A DNA stretch of 31,375 nucleotides from JANMQK01 sp031370485 (GCA_031370485.1 JANMQK010000044.1:1-31375); one strand, 5' to 3'; counted from the stretch's first letter, positions 6,896-16,151 are shown. Translations and numbers: made by a program. The notes: generated by a model not told the origin, from the sequence alone.

Positions 6896-8110
6896 TCATT
6901 CCCCTGCCACCCTGCGGAGCGGTTCCGTGACCTCGGGCGCCCGCCCCGATTCACGCAGAAGATCCAGGTAAAGCTCCTCCTGGGCCCGGACCATCCCATC
7001 GATGTCGAACTCGGGCAGCACGCCGCGCGCCCGCCCGGCCAGCCTCCCCCCGAGGACCGGGTCGCGCAGGAGGAGGACCACACGCCCGGCCATCCCGGTG
7101 ATATCGCCCGGCGGGCAGACCATTCCATTCACGCCGTCCACCAGGATGTCCGTCGTCCCGTCGACCGCGGTGGCCACGACCGGCACGCCCGCCGCTATCC
7201 CCTCCGGGATCACCCGCGGCAGCCCCTCCCAGAGCGAGGTGAGGACGAGGACATCGAGCGCGGCCATCACCCGCGGCAGGTCGCGGCGCCATCCCGGAAG
7301 GTGGAACCTCCCCTCGAGGCCCGCGGCGCGGACGCGCGCCTTGACCGCAGACCGCATTTCCCCGTCCCCCGCCACCAGGAAGCGGGCCGCGGGGAGCTCG
7401 CGGGCGACGAGGCGGGCCACTTCGACGAAGTCGAGAGGTGCTTTCTGCGGCTTGAGGCAGGCCACCATGCCGACGAGGGGGCCCTCGGCCGGGACGCCGA
7501 TCTCCCGGCGCAGCGCCGCGGCGCCGCGGCGCTGCCGCTCTTCCCCGGCCCGGACAAACGGGTCGATCGTGATCCCGCTCCGGATCAGGCTCCCCCGGCC
7601 GCGAGGGATGATCCCAAGCGAGGCCCCCCGGGCGAGGTTGGCCCGCGAGACCCCGACGAAATGGGTGGTCAGGGGGGCGACCGCGCGCTCCAGCAGGACA
7701 AGCGCCTTGCGCAGCGGCGCCGGCTGCCGGTCATTGAACCCGAACCCGTGGATCGAATGGACGATGACTGGAACGCGCGCCATCCGCGCGGCGATCCGCC
7801 CCAGGATGCCGGCCTTGGAGGAATGCGTATGCACAATCGCTGGCCGTCTTTCCAGGAACAGGTCCCGCAGAAAGAGCAGCGCCGCGGCGTCTCTCAAGGG
7901 ACGGATGGGGCGCACCAGCCCCGGCACGAAGACGGCGTCGACCCCCGGGTCGCGGCGGACCTCATCGTCGAGCATCCCTCCGGGCCCGCAGGCCAGGAAG
8001 GCCCGGAACGGCTCTCCGAGGTGCCGGACCGTGTACAGGGTGTTTTCCTGCGCGCCGCCCAATTCGAGGCGGGTGATCACGTGGCAGACCTCGATTCGAT
8101 CCGATCTCAC
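6896..8110 (-). CDS. Glycosyltransferase family 4 (last gene of the glycan operon)
   Basis: A 404-residue GT-B enzyme. EVCHVITRLELGGAQENTLY and PAIVHTHSSKAGILGRIAAR form the acceptor half. IRSGITIDPF, LVGMVACLKPQKAPLDFVEV and FLVAGDGEMR precede the EX7E motif in TSLWEGLPRVIPEGIAAGVP. The motif order matches the GT4 family closest to WcaL/EpsD-type transferases of polysaccharide clusters. The start is taken as GTG at 8110, which overlaps the amidotransferase stop (GTGA) and has GAGG nine bases upstream. A 99-codon open extension upstream lies inside the previous gene and is rejected. No intrinsic terminator is visible after the stop; the next promoter lies about 100 bases further on. Confidence 0.9.
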   Translation of the reverse strand: MRSDRIEVCHVITRLELGGAQENTLYTVRHLGEPFRAFLACGPGGMLDDEVRRDPGVDAVFVPGLVRPIRPLRDAAALLFLRDLFLERRPAIVHTHSSKAGILGRIAARMARVPVIVHSIHGFGFNDRQPAPLRKALVLLERAVAPLTTHFVGVSRANLARGASLGIIPRGRGSLIRSGITIDPFVRAGEERQRRGAAALRREIGVPAEGPLVGMVACLKPQKAPLDFVEVARLVARELPAARFLVAGDGEMRSAVKARVRAAGLEGRFHLPGWRRDLPRVMAALDVLVLTSLWEGLPRVIPEGIAAGVPVVATAVDGTTDILVDGVNGMVCPPGDITGMAGRVVLLLRDPVLGGRLAGRARGVLPEFDIDGMVRAQEELYLDLLRESGRAPEVTEPLRRVAGE

Positions 8111-10017
8111 GCCACGGCCCTCGTGCGCCGGCCAGGGAGGCCGCGCAGCCAGATCTCCAGGACGATCAGGGTCCAGATCAGCTCGTCGTAGTTCCGCTGT
8201 CCCGAGCGGTGGATCTTCAGGACCGCGGCGACGGCGTCGCGGTTCAGATAGTCGCGGGAGCAGGCCCCGGCGCCGAGCAGAAGGTCCTGCGCCGCGCCCT
8301 GCATGTCGCCGCGCAGCCAGTGATCGAGCGGCATACCGAACCCCGCTTTGCGCCTTTTGAGCACCGCCCGCGGGATGCGGCTCCGGTAAGTGTGCCGCAG
8401 CAGCCACTTGCCGTGCCGTCCGCGGATCTTGAGGCCGGCGGGAACGGTGGCCGCGAACTCGACGAGCCTGTGGTCGAGGAAGGGGCTGCGTAGCTCGAGC
8501 CCGAAGGCCATCGAGGCGATATCGGCCTTGTAGAGGAGATTGTCCGGAAGGTAGTTCTCCTGGTCGGCGCGCAGCAGGGCCCCCAGGAGGCCGGGCGACC
8601 GCCAGTCGTTGGGGATCGGGCTCAGGGACAGCGCGGGGTCGGTCCGCGCGACCCTGGCCGCAAAGTCAGGCTGGTAAAGGCGCGCCAGGCGGCGGCTGCC
8701 CGGGTTGGCGAGCCAGCGGGCGTTTCTCTCGCGCGCCGGAAGCTCCCATACATCGAGAAAACGCCTGAGACGCCCGGGCAGGTTGCGGCGGGTCCCGTCG
8801 GCGGCGAGGGTGTCGAGGAGCGCACGGAAAGGGGTCCGCGAGACCAGGCCCGGCAGCCAGCCCAGCCGATCGGCCCAGAGGTGCGCGCGGTATCGATCGT
8901 ATCCCCCGAACAGTTCGTCCGCCCCGTCCCCCACGAGCGCCACCTTCACGTGCCGGCTCACCTCGCGGGCCAGCATCCAGACCGGCAGCAGCGACGGGTC
9001 GGCGAATGGGCGCTGCATGTGCGCAACCAGGGTCTCGAGGTCATCCGTGGCGGACGGGGTCACCTCGATCTCCTCGAGGGCGATCCCGAAACGCGACGCC
9101 ACCTCCCGGGCGTAGCGCCGCTCGTCGTAGTCCGATTCCGCGAAGCCGACGGTGAAGGCGCGGAAGGAGCGCGGGAGGTTCCGCCTCATGTGGTGGGCGA
9201 CGATCGTCGAGTCGAGCCCGCCCGAGAGGAGGAGGGCCACCGGCACGTCGCTTCTCAGCCGGATCTTCACCGCGTCGTCCAGCAGCGCCAGGCAGCGCTC
9301 TTCGCGGGCGGCCAGCGTGCGATCCGGGCGGCAGGCGGGTTGCGGCACCGACCAGTAGCGCTCCAGCCGGACCCGTCCCGCCTCGTACGTCAGCACGTGC
9401 GCCGGCGGCAGATGGTGGACGCCCAGGTAGGCGGTCCGCGCCCGGGGTATGAAGCGCATCGCCAGCAGGTGGTGGATCGCCTCCGGATCGGGCTCGGCGG
9501 TCCACCCGGGCTCCGCCAGGAGACCCGGCATCTCGGACGCGAAGCGGATCCCGTCGGGGGCCATGCGGTAAAGGAGCGGCTTGACCCCCATCCGGTCGCG
9601 CACCAGGTAGAGCGCTGCGCGCCGGGCGTCCCACAGGGCGAAGGCGAACATCCCGATCAGGCGGTGCACGGCGTCGATCCCCTCGTCGAGATAGAGGTTC
9701 AGGAGGACTTCCGTGTCGGAGGTCGATCGGAAGCGGCAACCCCGCCGCTTGAGCGCGTCGCGCAGCTCGACGTAGTTGTAGATCTCGCCGTTGAAGACCA
9801 GGACCACCTGCCCGTCGGGGCTGGACATCGGCATGGCGCCCGTCGGCGAGAGATCGAGGATCGCCAGGCGCCGGCTCGCGAGACCGAACCCGGGGCCGGC
9901 GTGCTCGCGCCCATCGTCGGGGCCGCGGTGCGCGATCGCGTCCCCCATCGCACGCAGCACGCCGCGGTCGACCGGTCTTTCGGGGTCGCTCCAGGCGATG
10001 CCGGCCAGTCCGCACAT
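8107..10017 (-). CDS. asnB: Asparagine-synthetase-type glutamine amidotransferase (second copy)
   Basis: A 636-residue AsnB-family protein with canonical residues. Cys2 is in MCGLAGI, Arg49-Arg50 in ASRRLAIL, NGEIYNY is at 76-82 and Asp101 in TSDTEVL. The synthetase domain has SGGLDST (265-271) and GDGADELFGGY (363-373). It would hydrolyse glutamine and pass ammonia to an adenylated carboxylate, either Asp or, more likely in this setting, a uronic-acid-type sugar. The ATG at 10017 has GGAGG six bases upstream. It differs from the copy at 24195-26138 by having the normal GADELFGGY sequence, so the two probably have different acceptors. The stop overlaps the last glycosyltransferase start as GTGA. 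Confidence 0.93.
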   Translation of the reverse strand: MCGLAGIAWSDPERPVDRGVLRAMGDAIAHRGPDDGREHAGPGFGLASRRLAILDLSPTGAMPMSSPDGQVVLVFNGEIYNYVELRDALKRRGCRFRSTSDTEVLLNLYLDEGIDAVHRLIGMFAFALWDARRAALYLVRDRMGVKPLLYRMAPDGIRFASEMPGLLAEPGWTAEPDPEAIHHLLAMRFIPRARTAYLGVHHLPPAHVLTYEAGRVRLERYWSVPQPACRPDRTLAAREERCLALLDDAVKIRLRSDVPVALLLSGGLDSTIVAHHMRRNLPRSFRAFTVGFAESDYDERRYAREVASRFGIALEEIEVTPSATDDLETLVAHMQRPFADPSLLPVWMLAREVSRHVKVALVGDGADELFGGYDRYRAHLWADRLGWLPGLVSRTPFRALLDTLAADGTRRNLPGRLRRFLDVWELPARERNARWLANPGSRRLARLYQPDFAARVARTDPALSLSPIPNDWRSPGLLGALLRADQENYLPDNLLYKADIASMAFGLELRSPFLDHRLVEFAATVPAGLKIRGRHGKWLLRHTYRSRIPRAVLKRRKAGFGMPLDHWLRGDMQGAAQDLLLGAGACSRDYLNRDAVAAVLKIHRSGQRNYDELIWTLIVLEIWLRGLPGRRTRAVA

Positions 10018-10044
10018 CTCACGCCTCCCCGGCGAATCGAACGG

Positions 10045-11406
10045 TCAACGGCGCGCCTCCCGGAGCCCCGCGTGGCGCCTCCCGAGCGACTCCTGGAGAT
10101 CCCGCGCGACCTCCATGCCGGTCCGGATCGCCCCTTCCATCGAGGAGTACTCCCAGGACCCGAACCTTCCGCCGGAGTGGATCCCCGCCTCCCGGAGGCC
10201 TGCGAGGATCCGCGGGAGGTTCTCGGCGCGGAACCGGTCGTGGATCACGTACGCGGGATCGAGCACCCCGACCCTCCGGTAGACGACGCGATCCCCCTTC
10301 CAGAGAATCCCGGCGCGCCGGAGATCTTCGACCGCGGTCGCCACGACCTCCTCGGGGTCGTAGGGCTCGTCGCGCAGGAGGGATTTTTCGACATACAGCG
10401 CGGAGCAGCCGCGCGGGGCGAGCGCGTGCGACAGGTTCCCCGGGAAGCCGACGCGGTAGAAGGAGTATTCCGGCTCGGGAAAATAAACCCAGTGCGCCTG
10501 CGAGACGGAGGGGCGGTCGATCCCGAGGCTGATGTTCAGGACCCGCACCGCACGGAGCCGCCGACCGAGAGGGGGCAGGTCGTCCGGGAGCCCCGTCGTG
10601 AGGGCGAGCAGGGTGTCGAGCGGCAGGGTCGAGACCAGCGACTCATACCCGAGGACCCGTCCGCTATGGAGCCGCACGGTGCGCGCCCGCGCATCCACCG
10701 CCACCACGGTCTCGCCCGTCCGCACGTCGGGACAGCGGGCGGCCAGCGCCTCGGGGAGGACGCTGATGCCCCCATGACGGGGGTACAGGAAGGTCGGGTT
10801 GTACCCGAGGCCGCGCACGGTGGTGCCGAAGGCGCCCCGGAGGATCTCGTCCAGGGAGGGCCGCGGGATCGACCAGGAAACCCACCCGCACTCGATCTCG
10901 TCCAGGTCGGTCCGCCACAGCTTCCGGTTGTACGGAAGCAGGAAATGCTCCGCGATGCCGCTCCCGAAGGTCGCCCCGGCCCACTCGCGAAAGTTCAGAC
11001 GGGTCAGGTCAGGCTCGCCGTCCTTCTCCCGGCGCACCAGGGACTCGACGAAGCCGCGCACGCACTCCGTCACCACGGGCAGCGGGAGCCCGTGCAGGTT
11101 GGCCTGGAACGGGTACGCCGTGTAGACCCCCTTCGAGAAGATGAGCGCCCTGCGCTCGTGCCGGGCGAACCCCAGCGGCAGGAGGCGATCGACGAGGTCC
11201 TTGATCGCCTGATCCCGCAGGTGCAGAAGGTGCCCCGTGCAGTCGAAAGTGAAGCCGTCCTCCACGTGGGTCCGGCAGAGGCCGCCGACCTCCGTCTCGC
11301 GCTCCACCACCACCGAGGGGATCGGGTCGAGATGGTAGGACGCCGACAGGCCGGTGAGGCCGGCCCCCAGGATGACGACCGGAACCTGCTCGGGCACGTT
11401 GCTCAT
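10045..11406 (-). CDS. FAD-dependent amine-oxidase/UDP-galactopyranose-mutase-like oxidoreductase
   Basis: A 453-residue flavoprotein. The N-terminal dinucleotide-binding motif is VVILGAGLTGLSASYHL (GxGxxG at 14-19), followed by VVVERETEVGGLCRTH. The middle part has NRKLWRTDLDEIECGWVSWS and FLYPRHGGISVLPEALAARC, and the C-terminal FAD-contact region is GIHSGGRFGSWEYSSMEGAI. The pattern resembles protoporphyrinogen-oxidase-like and UDP-galactopyranose-mutase-like proteins that occur in polysaccharide clusters. The reaction here is unknown; sugar oxidation or ring contraction on a nucleotide sugar is plausible. The ATG overlaps the WecA/MraY-type gene stop (ATGA). A longer open frame upstream lies inside that gene and is not used. 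A gap of 27 bases separates it from the second amidotransferase gene. Confidence 0.87.
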   Translation of the reverse strand: MSNVPEQVPVVILGAGLTGLSASYHLDPIPSVVVERETEVGGLCRTHVEDGFTFDCTGHLLHLRDQAIKDLVDRLLPLGFARHERRALIFSKGVYTAYPFQANLHGLPLPVVTECVRGFVESLVRREKDGEPDLTRLNFREWAGATFGSGIAEHFLLPYNRKLWRTDLDEIECGWVSWSIPRPSLDEILRGAFGTTVRGLGYNPTFLYPRHGGISVLPEALAARCPDVRTGETVVAVDARARTVRLHSGRVLGYESLVSTLPLDTLLALTTGLPDDLPPLGRRLRAVRVLNISLGIDRPSVSQAHWVYFPEPEYSFYRVGFPGNLSHALAPRGCSALYVEKSLLRDEPYDPEEVVATAVEDLRRAGILWKGDRVVYRRVGVLDPAYVIHDRFRAENLPRILAGLREAGIHSGGRFGSWEYSSMEGAIRTGMEVARDLQESLGRRHAGLREARR

Positions 11407-12401
11407 AGCGTCATGTCGATCCGCTTCAGGAAGACACCCAGCGCCAGGAACGCCACGGTCAGGACACCCAGGAGCCCGACCGCGACGCCGGCCGGCACCA
11501 GCATCGCGCCGATCGCCACCCCTCCCAGGAGGAGGGTCGCGGCCCAGGAACAGAGCACCGTGTCGCGTGTGCTCAGCCTCCATTTGCGCAGCCGCAGCGC
11601 GAAATGATCGGGGCTCCCGAGCATCACCGGCATCCCGCGCCGGAATCGCACGTACATCACGAACAGCATGTCGAAGATGGGCACTCCGAGGATGGCCACC
11701 GGCGCCAGCGCGGCCACGGGGTGGAGCCGCGTGTAGGAGTTGTTCATCGCGAGCGCGCCGAGCATCAGCCCGAGGAACATGCTGCCGGCGTCCCCCATGT
11801 AGATCCGGGCGGGGGGGACGTTGTATTTCAGAAACCCCACCAGCGCCCCGCAGAGGGCCGCGAGGAGGACCGCCGTGGTCTCCCGCCCGTTGACCGCCGC
11901 GATCAGGAACAGCACCAGCGCCGCGCAGGCCGCCACCCCCGCCGCGAGGCCGTCCATGACGTCGATGATGTTGAAGGCGTTCGTGATCGCAAGGAGCCAG
12001 GCGAACGACAACGCGATGGCGACCCAGGGGTCGAGAAACCCGAGCTTGATGTAGATCGATGCATTCATCAGGGTGGCCACCGCCACCACCTGCCCGGCCA
12101 GCTTGACGCCGGGCGTCAGGACCCCGAAGTCGTCGATGAGGCCCAGGATCACCACGATCGCCCCGGCGAGCAGCAGCCCCAGGACCTCCGTCGAGTCGAA
12201 GCGGAGCGTCGCGGTCAGGGCCAGCAGGAACGAAAGGTAGATCGCGATTCCGCCGAGGTAAGGGACCGGCTCGGCCTGTTTCTTGAGACGGCCGTCGGGA
12301 TGGTCCACGATGCCGAAGCGGATTGCCGCCTGGCGCATCAGCGGCGTGGCGTAGAGCGAGATCGCCCCCGCCAGACCGAAGGCGAGCGCGTACCGGATCA
12401 T
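11403..12401 (-). CDS. WecA/MraY-type undecaprenyl-phosphate sugar-1-phosphate transferase
   Basis: A 332-residue polytopic membrane enzyme (about 10 or 11 helices) of the polyprenyl-phosphate N-acetylhexosamine-1-phosphate transferase family. It starts glycan assembly by moving sugar-1-phosphate from a UDP-sugar to undecaprenyl phosphate on the cytoplasmic face. The signature motifs are present: LIDDFG (Asp90-Asp91), NAFNIIDVMDG (141-151), YMGDAGS (201-207), GVPIFD, and DHFALR (265-270) in place of the HIHH-type loop of WecA. The N-terminal DHPDGRLKKQAEPVPYLGG is also typical. The donor is most often UDP-GlcNAc or a derivative, but I cannot fix it. This is the probable first step of the whole cassette. 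ATGA overlaps lie on both sides. Confidence 0.92.
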   Translation of the reverse strand: MIRYALAFGLAGAISLYATPLMRQAAIRFGIVDHPDGRLKKQAEPVPYLGGIAIYLSFLLALTATLRFDSTEVLGLLLAGAIVVILGLIDDFGVLTPGVKLAGQVVAVATLMNASIYIKLGFLDPWVAIALSFAWLLAITNAFNIIDVMDGLAAGVAACAALVLFLIAAVNGRETTAVLLAALCGALVGFLKYNVPPARIYMGDAGSMFLGLMLGALAMNNSYTRLHPVAALAPVAILGVPIFDMLFVMYVRFRRGMPVMLGSPDHFALRLRKWRLSTRDTVLCSWAATLLLGGVAIGAMLVPAGVAVGLLGVLTVAFLALGVFLKRIDMTL

Positions 12402-13693
12402 GGTTTTCCCCTCGCGCGTCCCCGGACGCGCTCCGGCGCCGTGACGGCCCCGTCGCGCGGGGAGCCGAGCAGATCGCGGTAGAGCGCCGCCATCCGCTCC
12501 ACGACCGCCCCGGCCCCGAACTCGGCCTCGACCCTGAACCGGCCGGCCGCGGCCAGGCGCGCCGCCTGCTCGCGATCACGCAGGAGATCGGCACAGGCCG
12601 CCGCGAGGACCTCGGGGTCTCCGGGCGGCACGAGCCGCCCCGTCTCGCCGTCGAGCACGACCTCGGGAATACCGCCGACCCGGGTCGCGACGATCGGGAT
12701 TCCGGCCGCCATCGCCTCCAGGAGCGCGATGCCGAAGCCTTCCCAGTTGCTCGGCATGACGAACAGGTCCAGGGCGGACATTATGAGATCGACGTCGCGC
12801 CGCAGGCCGGTGAACAGGGTCCGACCCCGCACGCCTTCCTGTGCGGCACACCTCTCCAGCAACGCGCGCGCCGGGCCGTCTCCGACGATGACGAGCCGCG
12901 CGCCGGGAATTTCGCGCGCGATGCGGGCGGTCGCGGCCAGCAGGACCGTGAGCCCCTTCTTTGGCTCCACGAGCCGTCCAACGCAGCCCAGGAGCAGGTC
13001 GCCCGGCCCCGCCCCCAGCTCGCGCCGCAGCAGGCGGCGGCGCTCCGGATCGAGTGGCCGCATCTCCCCTATCTCGATCCCGTTGTGCAGCGTGCGGACC
13101 AGGCCGCGCCTCACGCCGTACTGGTCGAGCGCATACCGGCGCACCGCCTCGGAGCAGGCGACGACGGCGTCGGACCAGGGGGCGGTGATCCTTTCGATGA
13201 GGCGGTGCCTCATCCCCATCCAGAGATCGAGGTCGTGCTGCGACGTGACGATCACGGGAACCCCCGCGAGGCGCCCCAGGAGGCGCGCCACCTGGTTCGC
13301 CAGGAACAGGTGGGAGTGGATGATCTCGATCCGCGACGAGCGCAGAAGGGTCAGCAGCCGTCCCGCGGCCCTGAGATCAAGGCGGCCGCTGGCGCCCAGC
13401 GCCACGGCGCGCACGCCGCGCGCGTCCAGCTCGTCGCCGAGTATGTCCCATCCTTTCAGACAGGCCACGGTCACCTCGAACCCTTCCTTCTGGAGCCGGG
13501 GCGCGGTCGTCAGGATCAGCTGCTCGACCCCCCCGACGCCGAAGCCGACCGTCAGGATCAGGAGACGCGGACGCCGACCGCGAGCCGCCGGAACGGCCCC
13601 GGGGGCCGGTCCGGTCTGCGGAACGCTGACCGCCGGACGCCGCGCGACCGCCACGGCGCCGGCCAGGTGCGAATTCGGAATGGCCGGAGTCAT
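12398..13693 (-). CDS. Glycosyltransferase family 4
   Basis: A 431-residue GT-B enzyme. LILTVGFGVGGVEQLILTTA begins the acceptor domain; RIEIIHSHLFLANQVARLLG, LHNGIEIGEM and LLGCVGRLVEPKKGLTVLLA follow. The EX7E motif is in PSNWEGFGIALLEAMAAGIP. The ATG at 13693 overlaps the previous stop (ATGA). The same frame is open for 75 more codons upstream, but those codons are Arg/Gly/Pro-rich and lie inside the preceding gene, so the extension is rejected. A leader of about 45 residues with low-complexity Ala/Pro/Arg precedes the fold. It probably adds one sugar to the lipid-linked glycan. The stop overlaps the WecA/MraY-type gene. Confidence 0.9.
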   Translation of the reverse strand: MTPAIPNSHLAGAVAVARRPAVSVPQTGPAPGAVPAARGRRPRLLILTVGFGVGGVEQLILTTAPRLQKEGFEVTVACLKGWDILGDELDARGVRAVALGASGRLDLRAAGRLLTLLRSSRIEIIHSHLFLANQVARLLGRLAGVPVIVTSQHDLDLWMGMRHRLIERITAPWSDAVVACSEAVRRYALDQYGVRRGLVRTLHNGIEIGEMRPLDPERRRLLRRELGAGPGDLLLGCVGRLVEPKKGLTVLLAATARIAREIPGARLVIVGDGPARALLERCAAQEGVRGRTLFTGLRRDVDLIMSALDLFVMPSNWEGFGIALLEAMAAGIPIVATRVGGIPEVVLDGETGRLVPPGDPEVLAAACADLLRDREQAARLAAAGRFRVEAEFGAGAVVERMAALYRDLLGSPRDGAVTAPERVRGRARGKP

Positions 13694-14895
13694 GAAGTCC
13701 TCCCGAGGATCGTCCCGTAGAGTGCCTCGACACGCGCCGTCGTCCCAGCCAGCGAGTGGCGCTCCACGACGCGGCGGCGCGCCGCCCCGGCCATCCGCCC
13801 GGCCAGCGGGCGGTCCCCGAGAAGGCGGATCGCGGCCGCGCCAAGCGCCGCGCCGTCCCGCGGCGGCACGAGCAGCGCCTCGACGCCGTCTTCCAGGAGG
13901 TCGACGACTCCGACGCACCGCGCCGCGACGATCGGCAGCGACATGGCCATCGCTTCGAGCAGCGCCTGGGGCATCCCCTCCCAGAGCGATGGCAGGAGGA
14001 AGAGATCGAGCGCCGCCAGGACCCCCGGAACGTCCTCGCGATGGCCGAGGAAGGCGACGCGGTCCCGGATCCCCAGCCGCGTGGCCCGGGCTTGGAGATC
14101 GGCGCGCCCGGGCCCCTCCCCGGCGATCACCAGTCCGGCATCCGGGTAGACGGCCAGGATCGCCGGCAGGGCGTCGAGGAGATGGGCGTGCCCCTTCTGC
14201 GGCGCCAGCCGGCCCACCGATCCGAGAAGCGGGCGAAAACCCTCATATCCCAGTCGGCGGCGCGCCTCGTCCCGCGGCGGCGCCGCCGCGGCGATGCCGG
14301 GGTCGACCCCGTTCCCGATGACGACCATCTTGCGGCGCGGCAGGTGCTCGGCGGTCGCGAGAAAGTCCCGGAGCCCCGGCGAGACGACGATGACGGCGTC
14401 GGCCGCCTCGTAGACGAGCCGCTCGAGAGCCAGGAACGGCCAGCGCTTCCATGTCGCCCGCGTGCGGAACTCGTCGGCGTTGTGCTTCGTCGAGACGAGG
14501 CCGCGCGCTCCTCCGAGCCGCGCCGCAAGCCCGCCGTAGTAGTCGGCGAGGTCCATGTGCGTGTGCACGAGGTCGAACTTCTCCCGCCTCACGTAGGCGC
14601 AGAGCCGCGCCAGCGCGAGCGGATCGGCCTTGCCATGGAGCCGCGCTTCGAACGGCGGCGCGCCGGTCGCCCTTTTGACCTCCGCCTTGAGCTCGGGGGT
14701 CCCCTTGAGATACGCGACCCGCACGCGGTAGCGCGAGGGATCGAGGCTCCGGATCAGCCGGAGCATCAGCATCTCGGTGCCCCCCGCGTACAGGGTCGAG
14801 ATCACGTGGAGCAGACTCACCGGGCCGTGTACCGCGGCCGGGGCCGGGGCCACCGGTCCGGCGCCGCGCACTCCGGGCTGCGCGGTGGCAGTCAT
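13690..14895 (-). CDS. Glycosyltransferase family 4
   Basis: A 401-residue retaining-type GT-B enzyme. The N-terminal domain shows LLHVISTLYAGGTEMLMLRL and FDLVHTHMDLADYYGGLAAR. The C-terminal domain shows GNGVDPG, LLGSVGRLAPQKGHAHLLDA and LVIAGEGPG. The donor-site EX7E motif lies within PSLWEGMPQALLEAMAMSLP. It should transfer one sugar from a nucleotide sugar to the growing lipid-linked glycan; donor and linkage cannot be told. The first 25 residues are an Ala/Pro-rich leader (MTATAQPGVRGAGPVAPAPA) with no clear role. Both ends overlap neighbouring genes as ATGA. Confidence 0.9.
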   Translation of the reverse strand: MTATAQPGVRGAGPVAPAPAAVHGPVSLLHVISTLYAGGTEMLMLRLIRSLDPSRYRVRVAYLKGTPELKAEVKRATGAPPFEARLHGKADPLALARLCAYVRREKFDLVHTHMDLADYYGGLAARLGGARGLVSTKHNADEFRTRATWKRWPFLALERLVYEAADAVIVVSPGLRDFLATAEHLPRRKMVVIGNGVDPGIAAAAPPRDEARRRLGYEGFRPLLGSVGRLAPQKGHAHLLDALPAILAVYPDAGLVIAGEGPGRADLQARATRLGIRDRVAFLGHREDVPGVLAALDLFLLPSLWEGMPQALLEAMAMSLPIVAARCVGVVDLLEDGVEALLVPPRDGAALGAAAIRLLGDRPLAGRMAGAARRRVVERHSLAGTTARVEALYGTILGRTS

Positions 14896-16151
14896 CGCGC
14901 CCTCCCCGCGGCGCGCGTCCCGATCGATTCCCGCGCCTTCATCGGTTCCCGCGCCTGGACAGGATCCCGCGGCCCGCCGCCGGCCGCCGCGCCCCGCGCG
15001 CGTTCGAGGACGCCGATCTCGGAGAGGACCAACTCGAAGCGATCGTCCCAGGTGTTGGCGCGGGCGTAGGCCAGCCGCCCGTCGCGTCCGCCCGGTCCGT
15101 CGCCCAGCCCCGCGACAAGGGCGCTCGCGAACCCCTCCGCGTCGCGCGCCAGGCGGAGCGGGGCGTCCATCTCAACCGTCTCCTCCATCGGCGTCGCCAC
15201 GACCGGGAGCCCCGCCGCGCAGTACTCGTAGACCTTGATCGGATGGATCGCCTGCGTCATCGGGGTGATCCGGAACGGCACGATTCCGGCGTCGGCGTGC
15301 CTGAGATAGGCGGGCAGGTCGCCGTAAGGGCGCGGGCCGAGGACCCGGACGTTCGGCGATGCCGCAAGCGTCCCCAGATCGGCGCGGACCGGTCCGATCA
15401 GGACGAATTCCCACTCCGGCAGGGCGCGCGCCGCCCCGGCGACCAGATCGGCATCGAACCAGGAATCGATCGCCCCGGCGTAGACCGCGCGCGGGCGGGC
15501 GAGATGTACGACGTCGGCGGGCTCCGCGAGCGGCTCTGCCGCGAACACCTCCGGCTCGCAGGCGTTGGGCAGGTAGAGCACCCGACGGGCGCCGAGGCCG
15601 CGCGCCCGCCTTTCGAGCCGGCGCGCCGTCGCGATCACCAGGTCGCATCTCTGGAGCACCTCCTCCTCGAGCCGCGCGAAACTCCGCGGAGCGTCCGGAA
15701 ACGTCGCCGTGTCGTCGCTCATCCGATACACCGACAACCCGTGCGGCAGATCGTCGAGCAGCGCCAGGAAGGGGCTCCCGGGGGACATCCAGAGGATATC
15801 CGGCCGGCCGAAGCCGGCCTCGCAAAGCCGTGCGCGCAGTCCGGGAACCGTGCATCGCAGCGTGCGGCGCGCCACCGCGGGGCTGTCAAAAAGGGGGTAG
15901 GGGCGGTACGGCAGGAGCGTCATCGGAGCATAGGCGAAGAGCCGGCCTTCCTCGATCCAGTCCCCTCCCCGCCGCCAGAGCCGCAGGCGGGCGCGCGTCT
16001 CGTCGTTGCGCTTGACAAAATTGACCGGCGAGAGGGGCCCCGTGCACCAGGCGACGCGGGCCCCATTGCGCAGGAAGCGCCGCGCGAAGTGGTGCCCTCC
16101 CACGCGGATCGGGCCGCCCGGGGCGAAGTGCTCCCACATAAGGACGTTCAT
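14892..16151 (-). CDS. GT-B glycosyltransferase
   Basis: A 419-residue GT-B-fold enzyme of the GT1/GT4 superfamily. The N-terminal half carries MNVLMWEHFAPGGPIRVGGH and DILWMSPGSPFLALLDDLPH followed by YRMSDDTATFP, a pattern I associate with TuaH-like teichuronic-acid transferases. The C-terminal half has VYAGAIDSWFDADLVAGAAR, FVLIGPVR and IHPIKVYEYCAAGLPVVATP, with the Glu expected to hold the donor nucleotide sugar. It probably acts on the cytoplasmic face of the membrane, extending the lipid-linked glycan. The C-terminus ends in a basic tail with three similar six-residue units (DPVQAR, EPMKAR, ESIGTR), encoded by 18-base repeats. ATGA overlaps couple it to both neighbours. Confidence 0.87.
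   Translation of the reverse strand: MNVLMWEHFAPGGPIRVGGHHFARRFLRNGARVAWCTGPLSPVNFVKRNDETRARLRLWRRGGDWIEEGRLFAYAPMTLLPYRPYPLFDSPAVARRTLRCTVPGLRARLCEAGFGRPDILWMSPGSPFLALLDDLPHGLSVYRMSDDTATFPDAPRSFARLEEEVLQRCDLVIATARRLERRARGLGARRVLYLPNACEPEVFAAEPLAEPADVVHLARPRAVYAGAIDSWFDADLVAGAARALPEWEFVLIGPVRADLGTLAASPNVRVLGPRPYGDLPAYLRHADAGIVPFRITPMTQAIHPIKVYEYCAAGLPVVATPMEETVEMDAPLRLARDAEGFASALVAGLGDGPGGRDGRLAYARANTWDDRFELVLSEIGVLERARGAAAGGGPRDPVQAREPMKARESIGTRAAGRAR
14913..14966. repeat. Three imperfect 18-base tandem repeats in a glycosyltransferase 3' end
   Basis: Three consecutive 18-base units on the minus strand encode DPVQAR, EPMKAR and ESIGTR near the C-terminus of the gene. They share the core (G/C)CGCGG-GA. 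The in-frame unit length suggests the tail grew by slippage; it has no known function. Confidence 0.55.

Noticed and set aside
6693..6899. Small open frame of 68 codons over the gap before the ABC ATPase
   Set aside because: It covers the TTGACA promoter and leader hairpin and overlaps both neighbouring genes, with no ribosome binding site or known motif.
8881..11607. Open frame of 908 codons on the plus strand
   Set aside because: It lies opposite the second amidotransferase, the FAD enzyme and the WecA/MraY-type gene, all with clear motifs. Its translation is rich in Arg, Gly, Pro, Asp and His with no recognisable fold; long antisense frames are expected at this GC content.
10045..12594. 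Apparent 849-codon version of the FAD oxidoreductase
   Set aside because: The extension runs through the WecA/MraY-type gene in the wrong frame. The FAD-binding motif starts just after the ATG at 11406.
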